Below are positions 32,215 to 46,449 of a DNA stretch of 64,000 nt, piece after piece. Source of the stretch: Clarkia xantiana subsp. parviflora (taxonomy: Eukaryota > Streptophyta > Magnoliopsida > Myrtales > Onagraceae); NCBI GenBank assembly GCA_036873135.1, contig JAPTYO010000002.1, positions 40,725,452 to 40,789,451 on the forward strand, given 5' to 3'. Under the pieces are notes generated by a model, which saw only the letters and a program-made list of their open reading frames with translations, searched no databases and had not been told where the DNA came from. The translations under genes were made by a program, and so were the position numbers. Every line of letters begins with the position of its first letter. Positions within the stretch are counted from its first letter, which is position 1.

Positions 32215-32884
32215 CACGAATTTGTCTGGGTGCTTCTTCGGTAATGCTGTCCTTAGCTTCGAGATTTGTTCCTCTGCCACGTAAACCTGTGAAAACGTCT
32301 TGTCGGATGTCCGTTTCCTAACTCCGAGCTTGAGTATTCCTCCACGTCTACCTGCAAAAGGAGCTACCGAGTGAGGGGGGGTGGTGCTCGGTGAGCCCAC
32401 TCTGATGCCTAAATGAGAACTTGCTAGAGAGAGAAAATGTCTAAAGAGAAGCTAGAGCAAATTCAACTTGGCAACCTTTTGAAATGATGGCCAAGGGTCC
32501 TATTTATAGGACTCTTGGGTTATTAGTTTGCTAATTGCAGTATTAGTCCGTTAATCATGCAGTAAATAAGATAAAGAGAAATTAGGCATAACTAAGCATC
32601 AGAGGGGTTGGTAATATTCTTGGGGTGTTCGGAAACAGTGTGGCCCGGAGGGAGGCCCTCCGAGCTGAAAAATGTCCGGTTAGGGACATCCTAACCGAAC
32701 ATGTTCGGTTAGGGGGTGTCCCTAGCCGAACTTGTTCCTTTGCCGGGCGATTTAATTTCGCCCGGCCTTTGTTGGTGGATTTTTCCAGGTTCGAGGTTTT
32801 TAAAGTTTCGGTTTAGAACCGTCTTTAGGTCCGTGTGGTAATTAAGTCGGGTCAAAGCGGGTCAAGGTGGGTGTATGTCCATCA
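32215..32884 (-). mobile_element. 5' LTR of element B (3' end missing)
   Basis: Aligns with 9797-10472, including TATA (about 32500-32510) and the 24-bp palindrome (32690-32713). It starts TGATGGACATACACCC at 32884, directly next to the target duplication ATTAT. The end of the LTR and the primer-binding site are not seen. Confidence 0.85.
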
Positions 32885-33248
32885 ATTATAATTTTAGTGG
32901 TGGATTTCATCAATTCGAGATCTGTAAAAAATACATAAATTGTGTAAACAATGTCTCAAGATAATTATCAAAATTATTTATTTTCATCTGTTTCAATCAT
33001 TCTTTATCTTATGTAATGATTGATTACATACTTTTTGTAACGCTTGATAAGAAAAAAATGGTCATTTTGGTGCAATGTGAGACCTTAGAGATCATCCAAG
33101 CAATGTGAGGAGCTTACGTGGACATTGCCACATCAACCAAGTGAGAGAGTGTATGATATATACCAATAAGATTTAATTAATTGTACACGTCGACGACAAA
33201 TTTTATTAGTTGTCAATCTCATATTCAACTCATTAGAATTATATCATA
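32885..33248. other. Host DNA between element B and Helitron 2
   Basis: AT-rich, without a credible gene. It starts with the ATTAT duplication and ends in the A that precedes CTAG of Helitron 2. Confidence 0.6.
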
Positions 33249-33942
33249 CTAGCTGCTAACCCCGCGCACCGCTCGCGTAATCTTTTTGAAACAAAATGCA
33301 TGGTAAAATATTTATTCGAATTTTATAATAAGAAACTATACAAAATATTTTAAAATGAGGTATTGGAGTCACACAACATGGGTAAAAAATTACAATAATA
33401 TCTTGTTTTTGTGTAATAAAAAATTAACTGAATTTAACATTTAAAATTTTATAAAAAATAATAAGTTGGATTGAAATGATACTTAACAAATTAATTTAAT
33501 TTTTTTAATAGAGATAATGTTAACAAACATTATTATTTTAATCATAAATACGTACTATACATATAATCAGGTACTACATAAATTTGTATATCTACATCTA
33601 TAACAGATAAAAATATTTTTTTATAGATATAATGTTTATGAAAATAAAAACAATGTATCTCGTGATTATATTTATACAAAATATAATTAGAATTTTCACT
33701 TTAAATTTATTTTACAAATTACTGCAAATTTGCTGATTATATATATATCATCAGATCTGCACCGTGGTAAGAAAATAGAAGTAAAAAAATTGAATTTAGA
33801 TAAGATGAAAAATTATCACTACTAAAAAATTAAAACTAAATTAAACACATTTAATACACTTCATTGAACAAATACTATACTCAATCAGCAAATCATAATA
33901 TATATATATAACCAATATACATAGTAAATGTATATATATAAC

Positions 33943-34465
33943 TAGGGGTGGGCCGGGACGGGCGGGCTTTTACCTGAGCCCGAGCCCGAATTTTTCGGGA
34001 CACTAATTTTTAGCCCGAGCCCGAGCCCGAAAATGAGGAAAATGGCCCGCCCGAGCCGGGACTTCGGGACTCGGGCTCGGGCTAGCCCGAATTTTAACAA
34101 AAAATCTGAAAAAAAAAAAAAAAAAAATTCAAACATGGAGGAAGATGGTTAGATACTAGTAACTAGTACCCACTAGATAGTTAGATAAGATGACAACTAA
34201 CTAGATAGTTAGATACTAACTAGATAGTTAGATACTAACTATAGTTAGTGGGGAATATATATAATTATATATATTTATATAGTATTAAAAAAAAATCGGG
34301 ACGGGCTCGGGCTTTTCGGGATTTTGGCACAAAAGCCCGAACCCGAGCCCGAGCCCGAATTGAAAATAAAAGTCCCGCCCGCTCGGGCTCGGGTCTATTC
34401 GGGACCGGGTTTTCGGGACGGGTTTTTCGGGCTTTCAGGCTTTCGGGTTTTCCTGCTCAGCCCTA
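33943..34465 (+). mobile_element. Non-autonomous hAT element 1 with 8-bp target duplication
   Basis: 523 bp. Terminal inverted repeats are TAGGGGTGGGC and (complement of the right end) TAGGGCTGAGC. It is flanked by TATATAAC at 33935-33942 and 34466-34473. The body is rich in GGGCTCGGGC-type runs in both orientations, able to fold, with no transposase. Strand is arbitrary. Confidence 0.9.
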
Positions 34466-34473
34466 TATATAAC

Positions 34474-36974
34474 TATGTACTCAGTTCGTCATGTGAGGTT
34501 GCTTGATAAAAGATGATGACGGCTTGCTTCCTCCCGCTTCATCAACATCATCTTTTCAATTTACACTTATTACTTAACATTTTATTTGCAATATATACTA
34601 TTTTTAAAACTAAAACTAATTGAAATAACAAATTTATTAAGTTAAAACAAATGAAATTATGTCAAGTTGTCAACTGAATTAAATTGCAAAGTAATTAAAG
34701 TAATTTTTTTAAGAAAATATTATTAAGGTACCATAATAGTGGTAAAAAAAGGGCACTTTAATAGTATTTTGCATGAAAGAGTTATTAAGGTACAATGTTG
34801 AATGTTAAACCAATCATTTTGAAAAGTGACTATATTTTTCATAAAAGAATTACTTATATAAATAAACTGAGAATCATAAACAAATTAACAAAAATAAAGA
34901 AACATATGATGTTTATAAATTATCAAGTACGGAAAATATTTTCTCTATATGCCAATAAATCGTCAAAAAGATGAGATTTTATGAAAAAAAAAAGATAATA
35001 AGAATAAAAAATTTAATTTAAGAGAATGCTAATAATTAATCACATTATTGATAATAGAAAAAAAAATCATAAAAGATTACATTAAAAATAAATAAATAAA
35101 TCCATAGAGAAAATGACTCTAAATTAAAGTGCGAAAAACATACATATCATAGAATTTAATTTAAACAGAAACAATAATATATGCTATAGCATTAGATACA
35201 TACCAGTCATTGATGTTGTTTACGATAAAAAATAAAGAAAAATAGATGAAAAAATATAATAGAGTAATAAAATTTTGAAATAAGTAATTTGGTTTTGATA
35301 AACACTTACTTTAGCAAAGAATTATAAAATCAACTTCATAAGAAAGATAACCGACGACAAAAAAAAAACTAAAAAAAAAAGAAATTAATATATATATATA
35401 TATATATATATAATAAAAAATGAAGATAATGTTCTATTCTAACCTTTCAAGTTTCAACTTCTCTCGCAAATGTGAAGTGCAAGTCTTCGGTAGCAAGGTA
35501 TCCCAGTAGTATAGAAATTGATACAAATTCAATGCTTCCCCGTACCCTTTTTTATTTTTGGTAGTATCGGAGCCTCTGATTTCTACTATTTGCTTTCATT
35601 CTATTCTAGAAAAAAAAATATTCCTTAAGCAATTGCATATGTTTATATGTAGAAGAAACTACATGTAAAAGAATTAAGACGTCAGATACTAAAAATAACA
35701 TTCTTGTAGTATATATGTTCAAAAAGTTTAGATCTGTACATACAACTAACCTCATTGGCATGATCAGTAAGACCGGGTTATGCGTATATAGAGATTTAAG
35801 TACCCAAAACATAATGTAAATCATCGCAATAATCAAAGTTGATATTGTCTATTTAATTCCATGAAATAGTATATATATATTTATTAACTAAGATAGGGAG
35901 TAATATCAACCTACAAATAATCCGCCAAGCTACAAATTCAACAAAATTGATCAATACTTCAGTAGAGAATATACTTACTATGTAATGGTTGAATTTATTT
36001 TCGGAACTTACCGATGTGTGTGATCTTGAAAGGCCATGGCGGGCGGTCGGAAGAATTCAGACGAAATTTTTTATGTAGGCAAAACTGATAACATTTACCT
36101 ATATTATACTTGTTATATTAATACGATTTGAAATATGGAGGTTTAATAATATGAGTCTAATTAAATATTAATCATTAAAAAATATTAGCATGTTAAGAAC
36201 ATAAAACCCTAGCAACCAATTTAGACGATGGAAAAGGAAAAAATTGCTATCAAAACATACAAACTTGTTAGATATTTAATATAATTTAAATTTAAATAAT
36301 ATAAATAAAATAAAGTAAACAAATACTGACGACGCCAAATTCAGCATCCTATGGTCAGCCATCTTGTTTTGCAAGTTTCTCGACACCTTATGTCACCATT
36401 GTGATCATTACTAATTCATCCCCAATATGTTAATAGAAAGTGAACCCCCCCCCCCCCCCCCCCTATTTATTTGCACATGTGGCTGCTCAAAGAATAATGC
36501 ATGTGTATATATTTATTCCTTTTTTGGTATCTGTATCATTCTATTTAATATAATTTCTTATTATAAATTTTATTTTTAAACTACGGTTTACCTAATACTT
36601 GTATTAGTATAGATAGTTTGTATTGTTAATATATTTTATTTATATATAATTAGTTTTTATTAAAGTTATATTGTATATATGGTCAAAAAAATAATAGGTA
36701 CAATTTTATTTATATATTATCTATATTAAACCCTTATATTATTTTTAAAATAATGGAGTTATTTTATTTTAATAGTACCTTAATGGGTTAATGATGCTAA
36801 AACAATATATTTTATTTCGACCTACGTCATTTATACATTTTTACTGTCTATTATTATAATATATAAGTAAAAATATACAAACAAATATTAAGTTATAACA
36901 TATAAATTATAAAAAAAAATGTAATAAAATAAGAAAAAATATATTGTTAATAAAAACAGTTGAATATATTATTG
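34474..36974. other. AT-rich interior of Helitron 2
   Basis: No recognisable gene. Contains (TA)n near 35390-35411 and a 19-base C run (36445-36463). The short frames are not supported by any known protein. Confidence 0.55.
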
Positions 36975-37195
36975 AAAAATATATAACTAATTTATAATAA
37001 TAAGATAGCTTTTATTTATATTATATATATTAGTACTATATATAGAACGATAATTATCTTCTAGGTTAGACTTAATATATTTTTTTTTGTAACTAATTTA
37101 TAATAATAAGATAGCTTTTATTTATATTATATATATTAGTACTATATAACGATAATTATCTTCTAGGTTAGACTTAATATATTTTTTTTTGTTAT
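36975..37195 (+). repeat. About 110-bp tandem duplication in Helitron 2
   Basis: AACTAATTTATAATAATAAG to AGACTTAATATATTTTTTTT occurs twice in a row. The second copy lacks a few bases in CTATATATAGAACG. The copies are nearly identical, so the duplication is recent. Confidence 0.85.
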
Positions 37196-37502
37196 ATATT
37201 GATAATATGGCGCCTCCTTAGAAATATATTAATGTATTTAATACTTTGCTTACGTGGCGGCCTATGGTCTTCCGGTGCCAAACTGTATAGATTTGCTATT
37301 TAAAATGAAACTTTTAATTAATTTGTTTCTTTAAATTGCGTAGAGACCAAATTAGGAGATATAAAAACTTCTTAATTTACAATCAATCAATATTATGTAT
37401 CTAAATTTAGAGAACCCCTATTAAATCCGATTAAATTAGGCAACGCTGACTGGACAATCCACGTGTCAGCCAGAGGGTCTTCGGTGCCGAATTAATATAA
37501 TA

Positions 37503-39960
37503 CTAGATGCAAACCCCGCGCACCGCGCGGGTGATAAAATCAAAATAAATACATAATATATTGTAATAGGATAATAATTAGTAATGTAAAAATGAATAAG
37601 TATATTGTTAAAATATAATTTAATAGAATATAAAACATAGTAAAAAAATAAATTTAACACCATGATTAATATAAAATATTTAAACATAATAATTTCAAAT
37701 TTGGCACACAAAAAAAAACATAACTGAAATAATTTTTTCCCAAATAGTTCTATCATAACCTAACTATATACTATGTTATAATATAATTATTTTAGTACTT
37801 AGTCTATTTGATATTTTTTAAAATTATATATAACATACGTTGTGGTTTTTTGGGTACTATAAATATAATTTTTCATGTTTAATTTTGTGTCAAATCGCTT
37901 CGCTTACGTGACAACATTAAAGGCTTCGCTATTTAACTTTATAGGTTTGTGATAATTGTTTGTATCTTTATTTACGTAGAAATTTTCTGTATTTATCGGT
38001 AAAATACAATAGAAGATTTTTTTTGAAGTTACTCAATATGTTTTTCTATTTAAATTTAATTTTTGGAGATCTATTAAAAAAAATTAAAAAAATATTCGAA
38101 AAAACGCATATTTTCGATCAAAGAAGACATGACTTGAATATTTTATAGTTGCGCCATTTTTGTATTCATTGAAAACAAAAATCGGCCATAAAAGAACAAA
38201 ATAAAATTACATCAAAATAGGGATCTAAAAAATACATATCTTAGTCAAGATATTTAAATCACCGGTGATGACCTGAAAATTAGTACGTAAACAGACATTA
38301 AGCATCAAAAGTACTAATTTGTATTTCTCATACCTCACACTTACTAAACTTATATACTTTTTTCTATTTCTAATGATAAAAAATATGCAATATATATAGT
38401 ATAATCAAAGAATGTTGGCAAAAAAATCCAAGAATAAAATTACTGGAGAGTATTGCTTTTCTTGGATCTTTTTAACACCGTTCATTTATATCCATCCAAC
38501 CAAATTATAAAGCTTAATTATTCACTCTATTATTGTTTTATGAAATTCTGCCCATTTATTTTTTGAAAAATAACAATATACCATTCAAACTATGCTTTAG
38601 AAACACAACATAGAAAGTAACATACCTCAGCCATCAATTTATTATAAGCCCACAGCCATTGATTGTTATCTTCGACCTCAAAATTATAAGGAAAGAGAGA
38701 TAATAGATAACATTATTTATATAAGGTATATCTTTAATATAATTCTTTACCTTATCCAAGGCGTTGCGGAGAAGCTCCATAAAAACTGAAATTTGAGTTG
38801 AATTAGTTGATTGCTAGTGTAATATAGAATACTGCAGAAAATAATATACCCTCTAAGATTATATAAATCAATCAATCAATATATATATAAAAGATCTTGA
38901 ATATAATTATTTACCTTATCCAATGTGTTGTGAAGAAGTTCCACAAAAACTAAAACTTGAGTTGATTGCTAGTTGTATTAAAATATCGTAGAATATAGCC
39001 TGCCATCAAAGATCATATAAATTATTGTGACTTATGAAATTTGGGGTGAACCATAATTAGGGTCCATGACAACATCAACCGTACCGCTGTATCTATATTC
39101 TTAGGTAGAAGAAGACCGATTCCGAGCTGCTAAACATTTCACTGCCCAAATACATCTACACGATATTAATGCCTACACAGCTCGAGAATATAATGTTCAA
39201 TACTCCGGCTGTTTTGAGAATATAAGCCCTCCGATATTTTTTTATATTAGGTTGATCCTGCCATTGTCCAAGAAACTGCACATAAAAAATATAATAGAAA
39301 ACTATCAAATATAAATAAAAAAGTCGTAGGATAAAAAAACAACTGACTTCGAAGGAAATCATTATTTAGCAAAAAAGAAAAAAAATTCATTATATATATA
39401 TTAATGCAAAAGCTAAGCTACGCATAGAAAATATTGGCTTGTGAGATTTTTAGATTTGGTGTTGCTAGGGTTTATAAAAATTCACTTATATATAGATAAG
39501 GTTTGCCTAGAGTTTATATTATATAAACATATATAATATATATTAATTCATTAATTGCTTACTATATACTATATTTATGAATTATTATATATACTGTATT
39601 AACTATATAAGTAAAATATATATAGTGAACACGGATTATGAAGGTGTAGTATATTTATTTGTTTAATTACATTTTTTGTTCAAATATTTATTTCTTTTTA
39701 CAGTGATGACGTGGCGGTCTATGGTCTTCCGGAACCGAACTGTATAGATTTACTATTTAAATGGAAACTTTTAATTAATTTGTTTCTTTAAATTGCATAG
39801 AGACCAAAATAGGAGATAAAAATACTTCTTAATTTTCAATCAATCAATATTATGTATCTAAATTTAGAGATCCTCTATTAAATTAGGAAACGGTGACAGG
39901 ACAAACTGTCCACGTGTCAGCCAGAGGGCTTCCGATACCGAATTAATATAATATAGTAGA
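37503..39960 (-). mobile_element. Helitron 3 (minus strand), inserted in the tip of Helitron 2
   Basis: The left end is CTAG at 37503-37506 with 8 bases to a perfect 7-3-7 hairpin (37515-37531), preceded by A. The right end is ..AATATAGTAGA at 39960, followed by T. It shares the 250-base 5' block with Helitrons 1 and 2. Internal sequence is AT-rich without a helicase gene, with a partial internal repeat (about 38755-38830 and 38924-38970, CTTATCCAAGGCGTTG-type). Confidence 0.88.
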
Positions 39961-40020
39961 TATAGTAGATAGTAGATATAGTAGATAGTAGATATAGATA
40001 GATAGATAATAATAATAATA
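39961..40020 (+). repeat. TAGTAGATA/GATA microsatellite after Helitron 3
   Basis: The sequence begins TATAGTAGATAGTAGATATAG and passes into GATA and AAT repeats. It includes the displaced end of Helitron 2 (TAGTAGA) and probably grew from it by slippage. Confidence 0.7.
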
Positions 40021-40888
40021 ATAACACTTGTTTTTTTGTGAAGCCTGTATTGATGATGATTAAACCGTCGGGCTGCTAGTGGTGGTCTGGTGGAGTGATT
40101 TTGAATTACAGAGTACAGACTACAGAGCTGTGGTTAAACTTTAAGCTTGTCGTTGGAGAATTTTCTTTTTACCGATTTAGTTTCAAAATTTCGGGATGTC
40201 CCGACCCGTCCCGAATTCCAATAGGCTCGGGGCGGGCAGACATTTTCCCACTAACTTGGACTCGGGCTCAGGACAAGAATTTTGGTCGTTTTGGAAGTGG
40301 CCCACCCAAGCTTAGCCTATTTGAATTATTCTATGGAATAATCTTCCGATTTGACTCTTAAACCTTATATGAACCCACTTACTTAGATATCCCCTCCATT
40401 GATGTACAAAATCAGTAATTTTTTTTTTGTCAATTCCATTCATTATAAATGCACTCAATCTAATTAAACTTTTGGCACAAAAATAAATATAATCAAACTA
40501 ATTAAATGCATGTTTCCTTTCACTTTCAAGAAAATACTGATAATACCATCACGTGATCAACTGCTAACCCGAAAAAAGTAAATTGACATGTAGGTTGACC
40601 AGAGTTGTTCATAGGTTTCTGGCCTGAACTTAACTTACTTTTTCTTTATTATTTTCTTCTTCTTCTTCTTCTTCTTCTTTTAACACTGTCAGTTTTATGG
40701 ATTTTGAATGACATGTGATGAAACCTTCTTCTCAAAGTGTCATCTAATATGTTTTCTGATGTCTCTCTTGAAATGTGTTTACAACTCTAGTCTGGATTAT
40801 GTTATTTACATACAATTTTGGTGTTATTTTGTTCACTTTGGTTAAGAGCCAATGCTCATTGTTTTAATATGATGAAGCCCCTTTTTAC

Positions 40889-40921
<33 letters not shown>

Positions 40922-41335
40922 ATGAAATTAAATATTTCATAGATCAATAAATAAATATTTTAAGAAAAAAATAAATTATGTTACGCAATTTAATTATATA
41001 TTTTCTGTTTTCTAATATGATGAACCCCATTCTTATGAGACTAACTATTTTGTTGATCACTATAAAATAGTTAATCCTATAGTTTTGTTTTTTATTTTGT
41101 AAAAGGAATTCATCATATTAAAAAAATTGAAAATATATTTTTTAATTAAAGCACACAAACTAACTAGGTAGAAGCCCACTAAGGGATTTTGTACTAAAAC
41201 TAAATCCATTTAAACCAAAAAATGGACTAAAACTAAATCCATTTAAACCCAAAAATGGACTAAAAATGAAAGGTTAATTATAGTGGACCAAACCTAACTA
41301 AAGAAAGAAGCCCATATGTCTACACTCATTAGCCT
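40021..41335. other. Upstream region of the host gene
   Basis: No gene is seen. At about 40190-40310 there is a fragment rich in CCCGACCCGTCCC and GGGCTC like hAT element 1. A CTT microsatellite lies at about 40660-40679. Positions 40735-40870 resemble part of the host gene's 5' intron (42125-42240). A-runs lie near 40890-40915, and TAAATCCATTTAAACC is repeated at 41203 and 41233. Confidence 0.5.
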
Positions 41336-41339
41336 AAGG

Positions 41340-43780
<2,441 letters not shown>

Positions 43781-43945
43781 TGAGGAAGGAGATCAATTCC
43801 AGCATTTTGAAGCCTTCTGCATATATATCTAAAAGTATAGTCATCAACTTATGACGTATGTACGTACAACCATATATATTTGGGGTACGTGTAGGACAAA
43901 GAGATTCAATAAAACAACATTTTTTGTTAGGGTAGAACAATAAAA
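43781..43945 (+). terminator. VTC1: 3' UTR and polyadenylation signals of the VTC1-like gene
   Basis: AATAAA occurs at 43908-43913 and 43939-43944. The first 35 bases still encode, in another frame, the family's usual C-terminal residues. Confidence 0.6.
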
Positions 43946-44072
43946 CAAAATTGACTCCTATTATTGATTATATATTATATATCTTATTGAAAAGTATGAC
44001 GCACTTTAGCAATATATATTCAAAAGAATAATATATTAGTTTAGATTGACCAAAATATTAGTTCATTTTATA

Positions 44073-45353
44073 TAGGGCTGGGCAAAAAAACCGGTTCGGG
44101 AGAACCAAACCTGAACCGAACCACTATGAACCGTTTCTGACTGAAACGGTTCTTCTTTGGTTCGGTTCTGAAGAGGAATATATGGAGTGGTTCTCAACCG
44201 GTTCAAACAGGTTCTGAACCGGTTCTTTTAAAAAAAAAAGGTTCTTAACCCGGGTTTTTCACGCTCCCCACTCTGAACTGCTGCAAAACAAAAATATGCT
44301 TAAGCTATCACACAGAGATCATCGACGGGCGGAATCTCGGAGTTTCGGCCACTTCATCTCCCAACATCAAGCGACGATTCAGGGCGGAATCTCGGAGTTT
44401 CGCCGACTTCATCTCCCTCCGACTTCATCTGCTAGAGCTAGAGCTGATGTAAAGCAGGTTCCAGCAATTAAGGTAGAAATTGAGACTGTTCGTCACGAAA
44501 TTCAGAAAGGAAGGTAGTAATTGGCACTTTTCCTTCTTATAATTGGCCATTTAGCATTTAGAAATTCCTCTAATCTAGTTTAGAGTACTTCAAATCTGCT
44601 TGTCTAGCATTCTTACATCTATTATGCAATGAAAGGACTTAATGGTGAAGAGTGTTGACGTCATTTGCATATCCAATAGTGGAGAATTGAGATCATGGTG
44701 TACTTTAAACAAGAACAACTACTGATTCTCTCTGTTTTCCACATCATTTGCTGCTCCTATCCATCTAACTCTCTTGCTTCATAGTTGAGCGATGTTGTGC
44801 GTTATAGCCTAGACTTTCATGATTAACACATTAGAGATTGATGCACCAACCGAAATCGATAACAAGGTGGTAGCAACAAACCTCTTTTCTTTGACCCCAA
44901 ACCAGGAAGAGCTTCCCATCATAGTGATCTCACTGAGACCAAAGGCGCCAACATATATGCAGGAACTGGTTCGAATGGAGGCAATTCATTAAACAAGGAC
45001 TAGAACAGCAAGAGAAGCAACTTTTCCAGAATGAAGGATCAACAATTCCCGATTCCTCGGTGTCAAGAAGGTCATAGATAAATACAAAGACACATCACTG
45101 AAGCCTAAAACAACACCCCCTGCATATATTTCAGAGTAAGAATTGTCCAAGAACTGTTCTGGAATTTACCAAAAAAAAAAAAAGAATTGTTTTGGGAAAA
45201 AAAAGGTTTTGAACCGGTTTATTACATGGTTCGGTATGTAGCTCTAAATATGGTTCGGTTCTTGCCTGGTATATAGAACCGGTTGAACCACAAATCTGGT
45301 TCCGGTTCGGTTTTGAACTGGTTCGGCCCAGAACCGAACCATGCCCAGCCCTA
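44073..45353 (+). mobile_element. Non-autonomous hAT element 2 with 8-bp target duplication
   Basis: 1281 bp. Terminal inverted repeats are TAGGGCTGGGCA and (right) TGCCCAGCCCTA. It is flanked by ATTTTATA at 44065-44072 and 45354-45361. Both subterminal regions are full of GGTTC/GAACC motifs. Internally GGGCGGAATCTCGGAGTTTC occurs twice (44329 and 44383). No transposase is visible; the 44296-44517 frame is not recognised. Its TIR matches that of hAT 1, so they are one family. Strand is arbitrary. Confidence 0.9.
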
Positions 45354-45736
45354 ATTTTATATGAATATACAAATAAATTCTTACTCTGAAAGTGACCGAC
45401 ATGCAATAAAATTAGAACGTGAAAAAAGATAATAATAATAAAATATACATATCTCTGCGGAAGAAAGCAGGAGGAAAAGTTATCGTGCAAGTCACCATAT
45501 ACGGCTTCACAAGGCGAAGGTGATCAACCTGATGAATTAAACAAGTTAAAAGAAGTAATTATAATCTCAGCATCTAGGACACCAAAAAGACAGTTCTCAT
45601 TATGTCAACATGTGTTGTTCACACCCTAAATGGAAGCACATTCTAAATAAGCAAAATGATGATTTTCTTCTGCTTTAGCTTTAAAACAAATGTAATAAAC
45701 TTAACAACATTGTACGTTGCTGGTATATCAATCTTT
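45354..45736. other. Intergenic, nothing recognised
   Basis: AT-rich DNA between hAT 2 and the copia LTR; no frame or repeat of note. Confidence 0.55.
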
Positions 45737-46311
45737 TGTTGGCATTTGGTGAAAATGGGCCGCCGTAATAGGAGCCCATTAATATAAGCCCAACATGCTA
45801 AGTCTAAATTGGGGTATGACACATAAGAGATTTTGGGTCAGGCCAAAATCCCCATGGGCCAGCCCAATTACTTGGTGAGGTTCGGTCGAATTAAGGGAAA
45901 GCCCTAGTTGGGCTTTGCTCACCTCCTCTTATAAATAGGAGGTGTTAGGGATTTATTTGGGTTAATCACTCTCTCCCTTTAATTGTCAGAAAATATATCC
46001 ATCTCCCCATTTCTTAAGGGTTTCGGCCGAACCACCATATACACCAAGAAGGTGCCAAATTACTTCTGAAATTCACCTCGGAAATCCATTCCAGCATCCA
46101 GATTGAAGAAGATTTGTTGTGGAGACTACTGCCTGCGGATTGCTTCTTAACCAGAGTTCACGTAGGACACTGTCCGGCAGATCGTGAACTCCCCTCGTCT
46201 ACGTTCTGAGCTACGGAAAGAAAAATTGTTATGTGCTCCCTTTCTGCTGCGTGATATGTTTACAAGTATGTGCCTTGGTTTTGATCTGTAATTGTACCCC
46301 TAAATGCACCA
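45737..46311 (+). mobile_element. 5' LTR of copia element F
   Basis: 575 bp, from TGTTGGCATTTGG to AATGCACCA. It is related to the LTRs of elements C and E in inverse orientation (shared GGAGCCCATTA, GGTTTCGGCCGAACC and GATCGTGAACTCCC). TTATAAATAGG is the TATA box at about 45929-45939. PBS sequence follows directly. Almost no internal region remains; it passes into CACTA-like sequence. Confidence 0.8.
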
Positions 46312-46312
46312 G

Positions 46313-46324
46313 TGGTATCAAAGC
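46313..46324 (+). other. Primer-binding site of element F
   Basis: TGGTATCAAAGC is complementary to initiator tRNA-Met with one change from the usual TGGTATCAGAGC, one base after the LTR. This marks a Ty1/copia element. Confidence 0.75.
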
Positions 46325-46449
46325 CAGGTTAGGGTGTTCACGAATTTTATGAAAAAAAACGTGATTTTTATCAAAATTGAACTTTGAATTTGTGATTAAG
46401 GTAAATTTTGATATAGAAATTTGAACACCAACCCTAGAAATTCGCCACA

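Larger units (their letters stand above)
9721..32884 (-). mobile_element. Element B: Tat-type Ty3/gypsy retrotransposon carrying nested insertions
   Basis: The ends are TG...CA LTRs (9721-10472 and up to 32884) flanked by a perfect 5-bp duplication ATTAT (9716-9720 and 32885-32889). Order on the minus strand: 5' LTR, remnant of the gag/protease junction next to an N gap, protease, reverse transcriptase, RNase H, second RNase H, integrase, then element A as an insertion, then degenerate repeats, an antisense (+ strand) pseudogene, an 80-bp repeat array split by a copia copy, a purine tract and the 3' LTR. The second RNase H is the mark of the Tat lineage (Ogre/Retand relatives). Frameshifts and lost gag make it inactive. 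Confidence 0.85.
33249..37502 (-). mobile_element. Helitron 2 (minus strand), 5' tip split by Helitron 3
   Basis: The left end is CTAG at 33249-33252 with 8 bases to a hairpin whose second arm is degenerate (CCCGCGC / GCTCGCG). The right end has the conserved family 5' block (37250-37502) but stops at AATTAATATAATA. The remaining TAGTAGA of the terminus is displaced past Helitron 3, beyond 39960. Inside are a hAT element (33943-34465), AT-rich DNA, a poly-C run (36445-36463) and a tandem duplication (about 36975-37190). No Rep/helicase gene is seen. Confidence 0.85.
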
